Shown one piece after another: positions 1-6,609 of a stretch of 33,605 nt of DNA. The stretch covers positions 1 through 33,605 of the forward strand of contig CAMVMG010000024.1 of assembly GCA_947168525.1 (NCBI GenBank), written 5' to 3'. The notes beneath the pieces are model-generated. The model searched no databases. It saw only the letters and a list, made by a program, of their open reading frames with translations, and had not been told where the DNA came from. The DNA is from an uncultured Bacteroidales bacterium (GTDB lineage: Bacteria > Bacteroidota > Bacteroidia > Bacteroidales > UBA932). A program made the position numbers and the translations under genes. How positions within the stretch are numbered: the first letter of the stretch is position 1; the number at the start of each line of letters is the position of its first letter.

Positions 1-435
1 TATGACGACAAACGACAGGTGTACGCACTTGGTGCTGATCCGCAGGCTTGCTGGGAAAGAAGCCACCCAGCTGGCCAGCACGGCAATCGAGGCGCTGCTA
101 CCCTATAAAGACAAAATCTACACGATAACGGCTGACAACGGAAAAGAATTCGCACGCCACAAGGAGATCGCGAAGGGACTCGATGCCGAGTTCTACTTTG
201 CCCGTCCGTACCACTCCTGGGAACGTGGCGCAAACGAAAACACGAATGGACTGATACGCCAATACATCCCGAAAGGTACGGACTTCAGCGAGCTGACCGA
301 CGAGATGCTTGCTGAGATAGAATGGAAACTGAACCACAGGCCCCGTAAGTCGCTAGGTTACAGGACCCCGTTGGAATATTGCAAACAATTATTTAACTTT
401 GACTTTTGAAGTGTGTTGCACTTCTAATTAGAATT
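1..435 (+). mobile_element. Right end of an IS30-family insertion sequence (left part outside window)
   Basis: The window opens inside an IS30-type transposase gene. Past its stop at 407-409 lies a short segment (about 410-435) with the bases tgttgcacttctaattagaa, which resembles the terminal inverted repeats of Bacteroidota IS30 elements. The left end is not visible, so the exact boundary is inferred from where the disrupted serpin reading frame begins (428). A target duplication cannot be tested. Confidence 0.7.
2..409 (+). CDS. IS30-family transposase, C-terminal part (5' truncated by window edge)
   Basis: This is the end of the DDE integrase domain that cuts and joins the element's DNA ends. 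Visible signatures are the second catalytic Asp in TADNGKEFARH (about residues 43-53), and the catalytic Glu in the ANENTNGLIRQYIPKGTDF stretch (about 77-95), which is diagnostic for IS30. The frame ends with the common LNHRPRKSLGYRTPLEYC tail. The first catalytic Asp and the N-terminal helix-turn-helix lie upstream of base 1, so the Met at base 2 is internal and not the true start. The part seen has no frameshift or stop, so the element may be intact and active. Confidence 0.9.
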   Translation: MTTNDRCTHLVLIRRLAGKEATQLASTAIEALLPYKDKIYTITADNGKEFARHKEIAKGLDAEFYFARPYHSWERGANENTNGLIRQYIPKGTDFSELTDEMLAEIEWKLNHRPRKSLGYRTPLEYCKQLFNFDF

Positions 436-1582
436 CACCAATATAGTTACAACAAAAGAAGCAGTTCCTATTGTTTTAACAAAGGCTCAAGAAGGATTTC
501 GTGATGCTGCAAATACTTTTGGCATAGAAGTTTTCAAAAATGTATACAAAGATGCCCTTGGGAAGGATGTCATCTGCTCTCCCTTTAGCCTGAGTATGGT
601 TCTAGCCATGTCGGCGCAAGGGGCCAAAGCCGATACATGGAATCAGTTTGCTGCCGTATTAAACTGGGGAAACGCATCAAAAGAGGATATCGCAGACTAC
701 TATAAAGCCATGATTTCCGGATTGGCTAAAGCAGATCCTGCGGTTGGCTTTGGAAACGAATCCTCTGTCTGGGTAACGTCAAACTACGTCATTAAACCGG
801 ATTATAAACAGACGCTATCAAGTTTTTTTTCTGCAGAGTCTTATGAAACCGATTTTTCAAAGGCCGCATCTGTAGACCTGATTAATAATTGGGTCGCCAG
901 TAAAACGGAAGGAAAGATTACCCAGATGCTTACAGAGCTTGACCCCCAGACCCGCCTGCTGCTACTTAATGCGTTGCTGTTCAAGGGACCTTGGTCTTAT
1001 GAAACCACCAAGGCAAAGAAAGACAAGTTTTACGGAAACGCCGGAGAGAGCCGAAAAGACTTCTTTGACATGTCTTGTGAGATTATCGGGTACGAAAAAA
1101 GGAAACAATACGAAGTATTCCGCCTTCCCTATGGCAACGGCTCTTACGATATGACCGTTTTGCTTCCCTCAAAGGGTGTCCTTCTGCAAGATATTGTGGA
1201 GGATCTTCACGTGTCGGCCTTATTGCCGCACGACTATGCATCGGCCCATGTTCATTTTCCGTGTTTTTCCCTTTCCTGGGATAGCGGGAGCAAGTTAATT
1301 ATAAACGCACTACAAAAAACAGGGTTAACACTTCCCTTTTCTTCCAATGCCGATTTCTCTGACATTCATGATAATCTGATGATTACCAGCATCCTGCAAA
1401 AAACCACAATTGATGTTAACGAGCAGGGGACCGAATTTGAAGCAGCAACGCTGGTGCAAATGGGAGACGGGGCGGCCGGGACAGTCGACATAAAAGAAAT
1501 AGGCGTAAACCGACCCTTCCTGTTTGCCATCCGCGAAACAAGCTCGGATACATTCCTATTAATAGGAACGGTTTCGAATTAA
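428..1582 (+). pseudogene. Serpin (serine/cysteine protease inhibitor), 5' end lost at IS30 edge
   Basis: Serpins trap target proteases as covalent complexes; bacterial secreted serpins are thought to protect cells from host or neighbour proteases. The frame is open from 428 (stop TAA at 425-427) but has no ATG until 596. The stretch before 596 encodes real serpin sequence (FGIEVFKNVYKDALGKDV then ICSPFSLSMVLAMSAQGA, the helix A/B and NxxxSPxS-type core), so an ATG start at 596 would cut into the fold. Further hallmarks are LLLLNALLFKGPW, the hinge region VNEQGTEFEAAT and the closing NRPFLFAIRE. The signal peptide and first residues are missing, exactly where the IS30 element ends. The gene is A+T-richer than the flanking host genes, suggesting acquisition. 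It could be expressed only if the insertion sequence supplies promoter and start. Confidence 0.85.
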
Positions 1583-1690
1583 GCCCTGCGCCCCCCCGTA
1601 GGAACCCTCCGCATCGAGGCACAGAACGCCAGCGTCGTCTCCTTCGGCAATGTCTGCGGCATCACGGCCATCGACATCCTGGAGTTCTGA
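1583..1690 (+). pseudogene. G+C-rich 3' tail of an unknown gene
   Basis: Directly after the serpin stop the same frame stays open for 35 codons up to TGA at 1688-1690, and reads like a beta-rich protein end (VGTLRIEAQNASVVSFG, then GITAIDILEF). Base composition jumps to the G+C-rich style of the host genes. No start exists, so this is either a remnant of a gene displaced by the serpin segment or chance reading. The protein family is not recognised. Confidence 0.4.
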
Positions 1691-1700
1691 GCAATACCCT

Positions 1701-1918
1701 CTACTCTACTTCAAAGGTGTATTCCGCCCGCACTGGGGTGCCGTCGGCCTTCCAGCCCTCTGCCACCACCCGGAACCGGCCGGAATACGAGGGGGCCGTA
1801 AGGGGGATGCGGACCTGGCCGCCACCGGCTATCTCCAGGGCGGGATGCCAGTAGAGGACCTGACGCAGGTCCTCTGCGCCTGCAACGGGAACGTCACCGG
1901 TGTAGGCCACGGGGTAGC
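1701..1918 (-). pseudogene. C-terminal remnant of a macroglobulin-like/TonB-plug surface protein
   Basis: The minus strand encodes VLYWHPALEIAGGGQVRIPL followed by RVVAEGWKADGTPVRAEYTF. This matches the closing beta-sandwich of large Bacteroidota proteins of the alpha-2-macroglobulin-like (MG2) and TonB-plug type, where a TLYWNP strand is followed by a strand ending in RVVVEG..DG.P. Only about 70 residues remain of a protein normally over 700 residues. The frame is fused at its 5' side to a phage gene fragment (1919-2014). It converges on the G+C-rich tail ending at 1690, with stops only 10 bases apart. Family assignment is from recalled motif similarity. Confidence 0.5.
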
Positions 1919-2014
1919 TCACGCCCAGGAAAGATAGGACAGATTGCCCTTCTTTTCCACATGCTCATTGCAGTTGATTGCGTTGAGCGTCGAGAAAACA
2001 GTTTTCTCTTGCAT
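1919..2014 (-). pseudogene. N-terminal remnant of DUF1071 (Sak-type phage single-strand annealing) gene
   Basis: The ATG at 2014 opens 31 codons reading MQEKTVFSTLNAINCNEH, then VEKKGNLSYLSWA and a stop. The pattern FxxLNAInvneHvEKKxxLsYLSWA is the start of DUF1071 proteins, phage and prophage recombination proteins of the single-strand annealing class, usually over 150 residues long. The frame breaks exactly after the conserved LSWA, where it joins the macroglobulin-like tail. It is a deletion scar of a former prophage or integrative element. Confidence 0.6.
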
Positions 2015-2053
2015 GGTTTTAAGGATTTAATAGTAAAACATTTATATACAGAA

Positions 2054-2082
2054 AAGACCACTCCAACTACTGGAATGGTCTT
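2054..2082. terminator. Hairpin, possible rho-independent terminator
   Basis: The arms aagaccactcca and tggaatggtctt (12 bp with one G-U/A-C position) close on a 5-base loop. A short T tract follows on the minus strand, an A+T-rich stretch on the plus strand. It sits just upstream of the DUF1071 remnant and may have ended a now-deleted gene. Confidence 0.5.
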
Positions 2083-2479
2083 AATTCTTATTCTCTATAT
2101 GAGACAGGTTTGTTTTGGTTGGCCAGTTCTTCTCAATCCCTTTTCGGCAAACAAGTTTCCATATGTAGATTTTTTTTCAAAAAGTAGGAGGGTGCCCCGG
2201 TAAAGGGCGCCAGAATCTAAAGTTTTCCAAATCGTTTGTATAGGGGGGATTAATCCCGATGTGATTTTGCGCGCGCGAGACATAAATAATAACCCTGAAC
2301 GGAGCTTTTCCGCAAGAATAAATACCACGAAAGTGCTGTACGGGCAACAAAATGTACCTGTAAAGCATGTTTCGGGGTATTTATTTATAGAGGATACATG
2401 GTGACGGTGTAGAAAAAGAACTTGTATACAGGTTTCGGGTTATTCTTTTTGCCGAAAATGAAAAATAACTGGAATGATG
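2083..2479. other. Gene-free stretch upstream of the toxin-antitoxin pair
   Basis: About 400 bases with no convincing coding sequence on either strand. Open frames are short and overlap each other without recognisable protein motifs. One weak hairpin (ggtgccc/gggcgcc near 2190-2212) is followed by a T-rich tract on the minus strand. It looks like decayed accessory DNA. Confidence 0.5.
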
Positions 2480-2511
2480 TTTGCGTTTATAATATAAATG
2501 TTATACATTTG
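2480..2511 (+). promoter_or_regulatory. Bacteroidota-type promoter of the toxin-antitoxin operon
   Basis: TTTG at 2480-2483 is followed after 20 bases by TAcaTTTG at 2504-2511, the canonical -33/-7 pair of Bacteroidota housekeeping sigma. The predicted start is near 2517, 15 bases before the antitoxin ATG. The surrounding A+T-rich sequence has overlapping near-palindromes (for example aatgttatacatt), fitting autorepression by the ribbon-helix-helix antitoxin. Confidence 0.75.
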
Positions 2512-2531
2512 CAATATAAAAGATAACACTT

Positions 2532-2777
2532 ATGCAAACAGCAGCCAGTAAAATTCAAACAGCATTCCGTTTCGACTCCGAATTGCTCCGCAGGCTTAAA
2601 ATCAAAGCAAAGCGTGAGAACCGGAGCCTTAATAATTATGTGGAGACTGTCCTGATGGAAATCGTGTACGATGAACCCAATGAGGAAACCATCGAAGCAA
2701 TAAAAGAAGCCAAGAGTAGCGACAAACTGGAGGGCCTGGATATGGAGAAGTTTGATGAATATGTAGCTGGCTTGTAG
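2532..2777 (+). CDS. Ribbon-helix-helix antitoxin (DinJ/RelB-like)
   Basis: This 81-residue protein is the likely antidote and autorepressor for the downstream YafQ-type toxin. The N-terminal half has the ribbon-helix-helix pattern: a short strand (KIQTAFRFDSELLRRLKIKA, residues 7-26) then ENRSLNNYVETVLME (about 29-43), where RSLNNYVE is the typical second-helix entry. The acidic C-terminal half (about 45-81) would wrap and block the toxin. It is the first gene of the operon, with the toxin start one base after its stop, implying translational coupling. The name DinJ-like is inferred mainly from the partner. Confidence 0.85.
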   Translation: MQTAASKIQTAFRFDSELLRRLKIKAKRENRSLNNYVETVLMEIVYDEPNEETIEAIKEAKSSDKLEGLDMEKFDEYVAGL

Positions 2778-2778
2778 T

Positions 2779-3051
2779 ATGTGGAATCTTGTCGTCACGA
2801 CGCAGTTCAAGAAGGACCTTAAACGCTACCGGAGTAATTCTTCAAAGCTGATAGCCTTGAAGGACGTCCTGAACCAATTGCAAAACACTGGAACCGTTGA
2901 CCTGAAGCATAAACCCCATCATTTGGCAGGTGAGTATTCTGGCTGTATGGAATGCCATATCCAGAACGACTTCCTGCTGGTTTGGATTAATCAAGAGGAA
3001 CACACCATATCACTAGTCAGGCTCGGTTCCCACTCGGAATTATTCAAATAG
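2779..3051 (+). CDS. YafQ-family mRNA interferase toxin (RelE/ParE superfamily)
   Basis: YafQ toxins cut mRNA on the ribosome and arrest translation. This 90-residue protein has the full family pattern: an N-terminal VTTQFKKDLKRYRS helix start, then HHLAGEYSGCMECHI (about residues 47-61), NDFLLVWI, and the closing LVRLGSHSELF. In E. coli YafQ the catalytic histidines, Asp and Phe lie in the matching H-L-G-x-Y, ECHI, D and GSHS-LF positions; all appear present except that the usual D-W pair reads N-D-F. The gene is intact and directly follows the antitoxin. The pair lies in the scarred accessory segment, consistent with a stabilising addiction module. Confidence 0.9.
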   Translation: MWNLVVTTQFKKDLKRYRSNSSKLIALKDVLNQLQNTGTVDLKHKPHHLAGEYSGCMECHIQNDFLLVWINQEEHTISLVRLGSHSELFK

Positions 3052-3055
3052 CTGT

Positions 3056-3082
3056 AACGCTCACTTCGGTGGGCGTTTTTTA
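3056..3082 (+). terminator. Rho-independent terminator of the toxin-antitoxin operon
   Basis: The arms acgctcac and gtgggcgt close on a ttcg tetraloop and are followed by a run of six T. It begins 5 bases after the toxin stop. Confidence 0.9.
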
Positions 3083-3170
3083 CCTTATGATTGTTCGTCC
3101 GGTAAAACACGGATCGATTTGAGCCTTTTGACCATTCTGTTGATGTTTTTCTTTCGGCCGGTATTAATCA

Positions 3171-3203
3171 AAAAGAGCGGCCTTTTGCGAGGGCCGCTCT
3201 TTT
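3171..3203 (-). terminator. Rho-independent terminator of the transketolase/sigma operon
   Basis: The perfect 12-bp arms aaaagagcggcc and ggccgctctttt make a strong stem with T runs on both sides. It lies about 20 bases beyond the stop of the Spy-like gene and ends the minus-strand operon; it may act in both directions. Confidence 0.9.
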
Positions 3204-3224
3204 CGAACCAATCTAACTACTAAC

Positions 3225-3770
3225 TTAAGCTTCGGGTTGAGTGGGGGCGTTGTTGCCGCCCCGGTTGCCGCCGCGACCCATGGGAGGGGGCGTGCCCTGA
3301 GGACCGCTCTGCCCACTGAAGAAGCCGCTCTGTCCCAGACGGCCAATCTGCTGATGGCGGAATTTTTCCTCGGCCAGCAGGAGTTTGGCCACTTTCTGCA
3401 CCGGCAGCACTTTCTTGTATCGCTCTACGGCGTTGGTCTCGATGGCGTCATTGGCCTTCCTGGCATCCAGGTAGTTGGCCAGCAGTTTGGCGGTATTGTC
3501 GGAGTCGATGCCTTTTGTGAGCTCCATGTAGGCCTTCTGCATGGCACCGAAAGCCTCCCGGCGCTGTTTCTGGACATCGTTATACACGGGCCAGAAGCTT
3601 TGGGCTTCGGCTTCGGTCAGGTCCAGTTCCGAGGTGAGGAAGGCAACTTGCGCAGCGCGGATGCGTTCGCGCCAGTCGCCCCCTTGTTTCCGGTCTCTTT
3701 CACCGTTCTGGGCGAATGCCACTGTACCCAGGAGCACCGTGGCCACTAACATACTAATAACCTTCTTCAT
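3225..3770 (-). CDS. Spy/CpxP-like periplasmic protein (LTxxQ-type)
   Basis: A 181-residue exported protein with a clear signal peptide (MKKVISMLVATVLLGTVAFA, cleavage near residue 20). The mature part is helical with the Spy/CpxP-like pattern LTSELDLTEAEAQSFWPVYN (about 45-64) followed by charged helices, as in periplasmic chaperone-like or metal-sensing proteins. A low-complexity Gly/Pro/Asn tail (from about 150) ends the protein. Its start lies inside the preceding gene (17-base overlap), so it is the last gene of the sigma factor operon. Membership suggests an envelope-stress function, but chaperone or sensor activity is inferred from the family only. Confidence 0.75.
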   Translation of the reverse strand: MKKVISMLVATVLLGTVAFAQNGERDRKQGGDWRERIRAAQVAFLTSELDLTEAEAQSFWPVYNDVQKQRREAFGAMQKAYMELTKGIDSDNTAKLLANYLDARKANDAIETNAVERYKKVLPVQKVAKLLLAEEKFRHQQIGRLGQSGFFSGQSGPQGTPPPMGRGGNRGGNNAPTQPEA

Positions 3771-4152
3771 AACTTACTAACTGTTCAAGTGAAATATTCT
3801 CGGCCAAGAGGAAGTTGACGATATCCTCATTGGAAAGGGATGCTTCCGGAGACTGCTCCTCTTCCCAGTACCCGTCGGGATCCAGGGCGTCTGACAGATA
3901 GGCGATGTAGTCCCAGTAAGGGTCTTCCTGGGCGGCCGGGGCTGTCGTCTTCCGCAGGACGAAATTCCCCACTGCGACAAGCAGCGCCAGCGAGGCTGCG
4001 TATGCGAGATACGGAGCAAAGCGGCGGACTTGGGAAGGCTGGCGCCGGGGCGCCGTTGCAGGAATGGCCTGAAGGCGCTGCTGCAGGTCTTCGAAGTAAC
4101 CTTCCGGGGTGGATATGTCTGATTTCTTGGTCATAACTGCTTTCTTTGACAC
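3754..4152 (-). CDS. Small single-pass membrane protein, possible anti-sigma factor
   Basis: A 132-residue protein encoded 17 bases after the ECF sigma gene. About 45 cytoplasmic residues (including ISTPEGYFEDLQQRLQAIPA) precede one membrane helix (about 48-67, YLAYAASLALLVAVGNFVL), followed by an acidic periplasmic tail with many Asp/Glu. The PEGYFE..LQ..L motif is common in short Bacteroidota membrane proteins next to ECF sigma factors. No classical zinc anti-sigma motif is present. The position suggests sigma-factor control, but this is inferred. An alternative start seven codons downstream (MTKKSD) is possible. Confidence 0.65.
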   Translation of the reverse strand: MSKKAVMTKKSDISTPEGYFEDLQQRLQAIPATAPRRQPSQVRRFAPYLAYAASLALLVAVGNFVLRKTTAPAAQEDPYWDYIAYLSDALDPDGYWEEEQSPEASLSNEDIVNFLLAENISLEQLVSYEEGY

Positions 4153-4169
4153 CGTTTGTGCAAGAAGGT

Positions 4170-4679
4170 TTAAAAGGGAGATTCAGAAACTGTGGCCCGG
4201 ATTTTTTCCTGGGCAATATGGTAGGAGGCCTTGAGCGCCCCCACCGATGTTCCCGTAATGGACGATATCTCCTCGTAGGAAAGGTCGTCCCACCAGCGCA
4301 TGATGAACACCTGACGTTGTTTCTCTGGCAGTTTGAGCACCGCCCGGGCCAGTTCCCGTTCTACGGCCGTGCCGTTGAAGTATGGGTCTTCCTGGATACG
4401 CCGCTCCATCTCCGCGTCGATGGTGGAGAAACGGAGGGCGGCCCGGACTTTCTCTTTCCGGAGGTGGTTCAGCGTCTCGTTGGTGGCGATGCGCCAGACC
4501 CATGTAAAAAGCTGCGATTCCCCCCGGAAGGAGGGAAGCGCAGCCCAAACTTTGAGAAAAATTTCCTGCAGGAGGTCGTCTGCGTCTTCGTGGGAATTCA
4601 CGAACCGGCGCACATGCCACCACAGCCTTTCGCTGTAGTCTTTGACGATCTGGTTGAAAACTTTCTCCCGGGAGTCCAT
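4170..4679 (-). CDS. ECF-family RNA polymerase sigma factor
   Basis: A 169-residue extracytoplasmic-function sigma factor that would redirect RNA polymerase to a small regulon. Region 2 is visible as SHEDADDLLQEIFLKVW (about 29-45), with SQLFTWVWRIATNETLNHLR following. Region 4 is LPEKQRQVFIMRWWDDLSYE (about 117-136) and the helix-turn-helix EISSITGTSVGALKASYHIA. Length is typical. Its ATG directly abuts the TAA of the transketolase subunit (taaatg), so it should be translated by reinitiation and made together with a central-metabolism enzyme, which is unusual. The next two genes are likely its regulator and a target. Confidence 0.92.
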   Translation of the reverse strand: MDSREKVFNQIVKDYSERLWWHVRRFVNSHEDADDLLQEIFLKVWAALPSFRGESQLFTWVWRIATNETLNHLRKEKVRAALRFSTIDAEMERRIQEDPYFNGTAVERELARAVLKLPEKQRQVFIMRWWDDLSYEEISSITGTSVGALKASYHIAQEKIRATVSESPF

Positions 4680-5633
4680 TTACTTTCGTGCAACGGCTTT
4701 CTTGGCAGCCTCGGCGATGTGGGCGGCATCAATACCGTACAGGGCCATCAGTGCAGAAGGCGTGCCAGACTGGCCGAATTTGTCGGCTCCGTTCACGAAT
4801 TCCACCGGAGTGGGGCAGCAGCGGGCAAAGAGCCCGGCGACAGCCTCTCCGAGACCGCCGGCCATGTTATGCTCTTCGGCAACCACGACGCAGCCGGTTT
4901 TCTTGGCGCTCTTAAGGATGGTTTCCTCGTCCAGGGGCTTGATGGTGGCGATGTCGATGACCTCAGCCTTGATTCCCTCTGCCTCCAGGGCCTCGGCGGC
5001 CTGCAGGCTCTCCCACACGGTGTGACCGGTGGCGATGAGGGTGACGTCGGTGCCTTCGTTCATCACGAGGGCCTTGCCAATCTCGAACGGCTCTTCCGGA
5101 TCCGTGAAGTTAGGGACGCTGGGACGGCCGAAACGCAGATAGACGGGGCCGTCGTACCGGGCGGCGGCAATGGTGGCCTGGACGGTCTGGTTGAAGTCGC
5201 AGGGATTGACGACGACCATTCCCGGCAGGGCGCGCATCAGGGCGATATCCTCCATGGTCTGGTGCGTAGCACCGTCTTCTCCCAGGGTGATGCCGGCGTG
5301 GGAGGAGGCAATCTTTACATTGGTATGGCCATAGGCCACCTCCTGGCGGAGCTGGTCGTAGACGCGGCCGGTGACAAACTCGGCGAACGAGCCGATGAAC
5401 GGAATCTTGCCCGTGATGGCAAGGCCGGCGGCGGCGCCCACCATGTTGGCTTCGGCGATGCCGCACTGGATAAAACGCTCGGGGAATTCGGCGGCAAAGG
5501 CGTCCATCTTGAGCGAGCCCTTAAGGTCTGCGGTGAGGGCTACTACACGGCTGTCGGCCTGTCCGGCTTTCAGAAGGCCCACGCCGAAACCGCTGCGGGT
5601 ATCCTTCTTACCTGTATCTGTATATTTCTTCAT
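4680..5633 (-). CDS. Transketolase, C-terminal (pyrimidine-binding) subunit
   Basis: Transketolase transfers two-carbon units between pentose and hexose phosphates in the non-oxidative pentose phosphate pathway. This 317-residue half carries the Pyr domain (GVGLLKAGQADSRVVALTAD at the start, then CGIAEANMVGAAAGLA, with the conserved catalytic Glu at about residue 61) and the C-terminal transketolase domain (TLIATGHTVWESLQAAEALE, from about 190). It pairs with the N-terminal subunit encoded one base upstream; the two add up to a full-length enzyme of about 600 residues. Split transketolases are known in many bacteria and archaea. Pentose phosphates from arabinose would be substrates. Confidence 0.95.
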   Translation of the reverse strand: MKKYTDTGKKDTRSGFGVGLLKAGQADSRVVALTADLKGSLKMDAFAAEFPERFIQCGIAEANMVGAAAGLAITGKIPFIGSFAEFVTGRVYDQLRQEVAYGHTNVKIASSHAGITLGEDGATHQTMEDIALMRALPGMVVVNPCDFNQTVQATIAAARYDGPVYLRFGRPSVPNFTDPEEPFEIGKALVMNEGTDVTLIATGHTVWESLQAAEALEAEGIKAEVIDIATIKPLDEETILKSAKKTGCVVVAEEHNMAGGLGEAVAGLFARCCPTPVEFVNGADKFGQSGTPSALMALYGIDAAHIAEAAKKAVARK

Positions 5634-5634
5634 A

Positions 5635-6486
5635 TTAAAAATCTCCTAAAGGGGTTTCACCTAACTGCTTGAGGGCGTCTTCCAGCTGTTCCGGCTTGGG
5701 AACGGAGCCGTGCCACTTGTGCGTACCGGCCATGAAGTCTACGCCGTGACCCATTTCGGTCTTGAACAGGATCATGGTGGGTTTGCCGCTGCCCTTGCCG
5801 GCCTTGGCCAGCTCGAAGGCCTTGGAGATGGAGTCAAAGTCGTGGCCGTCGGCCGTGATGACGTTCCAGCCCCAGGCCGTCCATTTCTCGGACAGGTCTC
5901 CTTCTCCGGCCACCTCTGCCACGGGACCGTCAATCTGCTTGCCGTTCCAGTCGGTCATGGCGATGAGGTTGTCCAGCTTGTGGAATACGGCGAACATGCC
6001 GGCTTCCCAGATCTGGCCTTCCTCGGACTCACCGTCTCCGCACAGGCAGAAGACGAAGTTCTCTTCCTTGTCCAGCTTCTTGCCCAGGGCGATGCCTGCG
6101 GCGGCGGAAAGGCCCTGGCCCAGGGACCCGGAGGCCTGGAAGATGCCGGGGAGATTCTTGCGGATGGACGGATGGCCCTGCAGGCGGGAACCTATCTGGC
6201 GGAAGGTGGCGAGTTCGCTCACGGGGAAATAACCCGCGCGGGCAAGGAGGGAATAATACACCGGGGTCATGTGACCTGCGGAGAGGATGAACATGTCCTG
6301 TCCCTTGCCGCTGCGTGTCCAGGTGGCGGGATCCTGGTTCATCTCATTGAAGTACAAAGTGGTGAGGATATCCGTGCTGGACATGGAACCGCCCGGATGC
6401 CCCGACTTTGCCAGGCAGACCATGCGGAGAATGTCCCGGCGGATCTGCGTGGAGATGGTCTTGAGTTCTTCAGTAGATTTTTTCAT
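5635..6486 (-). CDS. Transketolase, N-terminal (thiamine diphosphate-binding) subunit
   Basis: A 283-residue protein with the PP domain of transketolase. The active-site His lies in [16 protein letters not shown] (His30), and the ThDP/Mg motif runs from [13 protein letters not shown] (GDG at 150-152) to TDWN (Asn181). The closing [14 protein letters not shown] is also typical. It is first in a minus-strand operon of five genes; the stop is followed by a single base before the ATG of the second subunit. A promoter box lies upstream at 6516-6523. The other reading, an intact enzyme broken by frameshift, is less likely because the second subunit has its own good start. Confidence 0.95.
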   Translation of the reverse strand: MKKSTEELKTISTQIRRDILRMVCLAKSGHPGGSMSSTDILTTLYFNEMNQDPATWTRSGKGQDMFILSAGHMTPVYYSLLARAGYFPVSELATFRQIGSRLQGHPSIRKNLPGIFQASGSLGQGLSAAAGIALGKKLDKEENFVFCLCGDGESEEGQIWEAGMFAVFHKLDNLIAMTDWNGKQIDGPVAEVAGEGDLSEKWTAWGWNVITADGHDFDSISKAFELAKAGKGSGKPTMILFKTEMGHGVDFMAGTHKWHGSVPKPEQLEDALKQLGETPLGDF

Positions 6487-6515
6487 ATCTTTGGTTTAAG
6501 ATTTTCGTCATTTTG

Positions 6516-6523
6516 CAAATATA
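6516..6523 (-). promoter_or_regulatory. -7 box of the transketolase operon promoter
   Basis: On the minus strand the sequence reads TAtaTTTG, the Bacteroidota -7 element. It would start transcription near 6510, about 24 bases before the transketolase ATG. A clear -33 TTTG is not visible at the expected distance. Confidence 0.6.
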
Positions 6524-6571
6524 CGGATTTTTCTTCATTCTTTTTAACGGGGTTCGCGCTAAATGAGTCCT

Positions 6572-6603
6572 TTTGGCAAATTCCGCGATTTGGAGTATCT
6601 TTG
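6572..6603 (+). promoter_or_regulatory. lepA promoter, predicted to give a leaderless or near-leaderless mRNA
   Basis: TTTG at 6572-6575 and TAtcTTTG at 6596-6603 are separated by exactly 20 bases, a full match to the Bacteroidota consensus. Only six bases separate the -7 box from the lepA ATG at 6610, so the transcript should begin at or within a few bases of the start codon. Confidence 0.8.
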
Positions 6604-6609
6604 CAAGTT

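Noticed and set aside
2187..2240. Minus-strand terminator with ggtgccc/gggcgcc arms
   Set aside because: The stem is short with a wobble pair, the T tract is interrupted, and no gene upstream would need it; mentioned only as a weak hairpin.
2095..2368. Small minus-strand proteins upstream of the toxin-antitoxin pair
   Set aside because: The frames overlap each other, lack family motifs and start sites, and cross a hairpin; no support for coding.
5631..5637. Transketolase as one gene broken by a frameshift
   Set aside because: The second subunit has its own ATG one base after the first stop and a natural N-terminus; two-gene transketolases are well known.
5710..6609. Upstream extension of the lepA frame by about 300 codons
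   Set aside because: It is antisense to the well-supported transketolase subunit, and LepA proteins begin at the MKNIRNF start at 6610, behind a consensus promoter.
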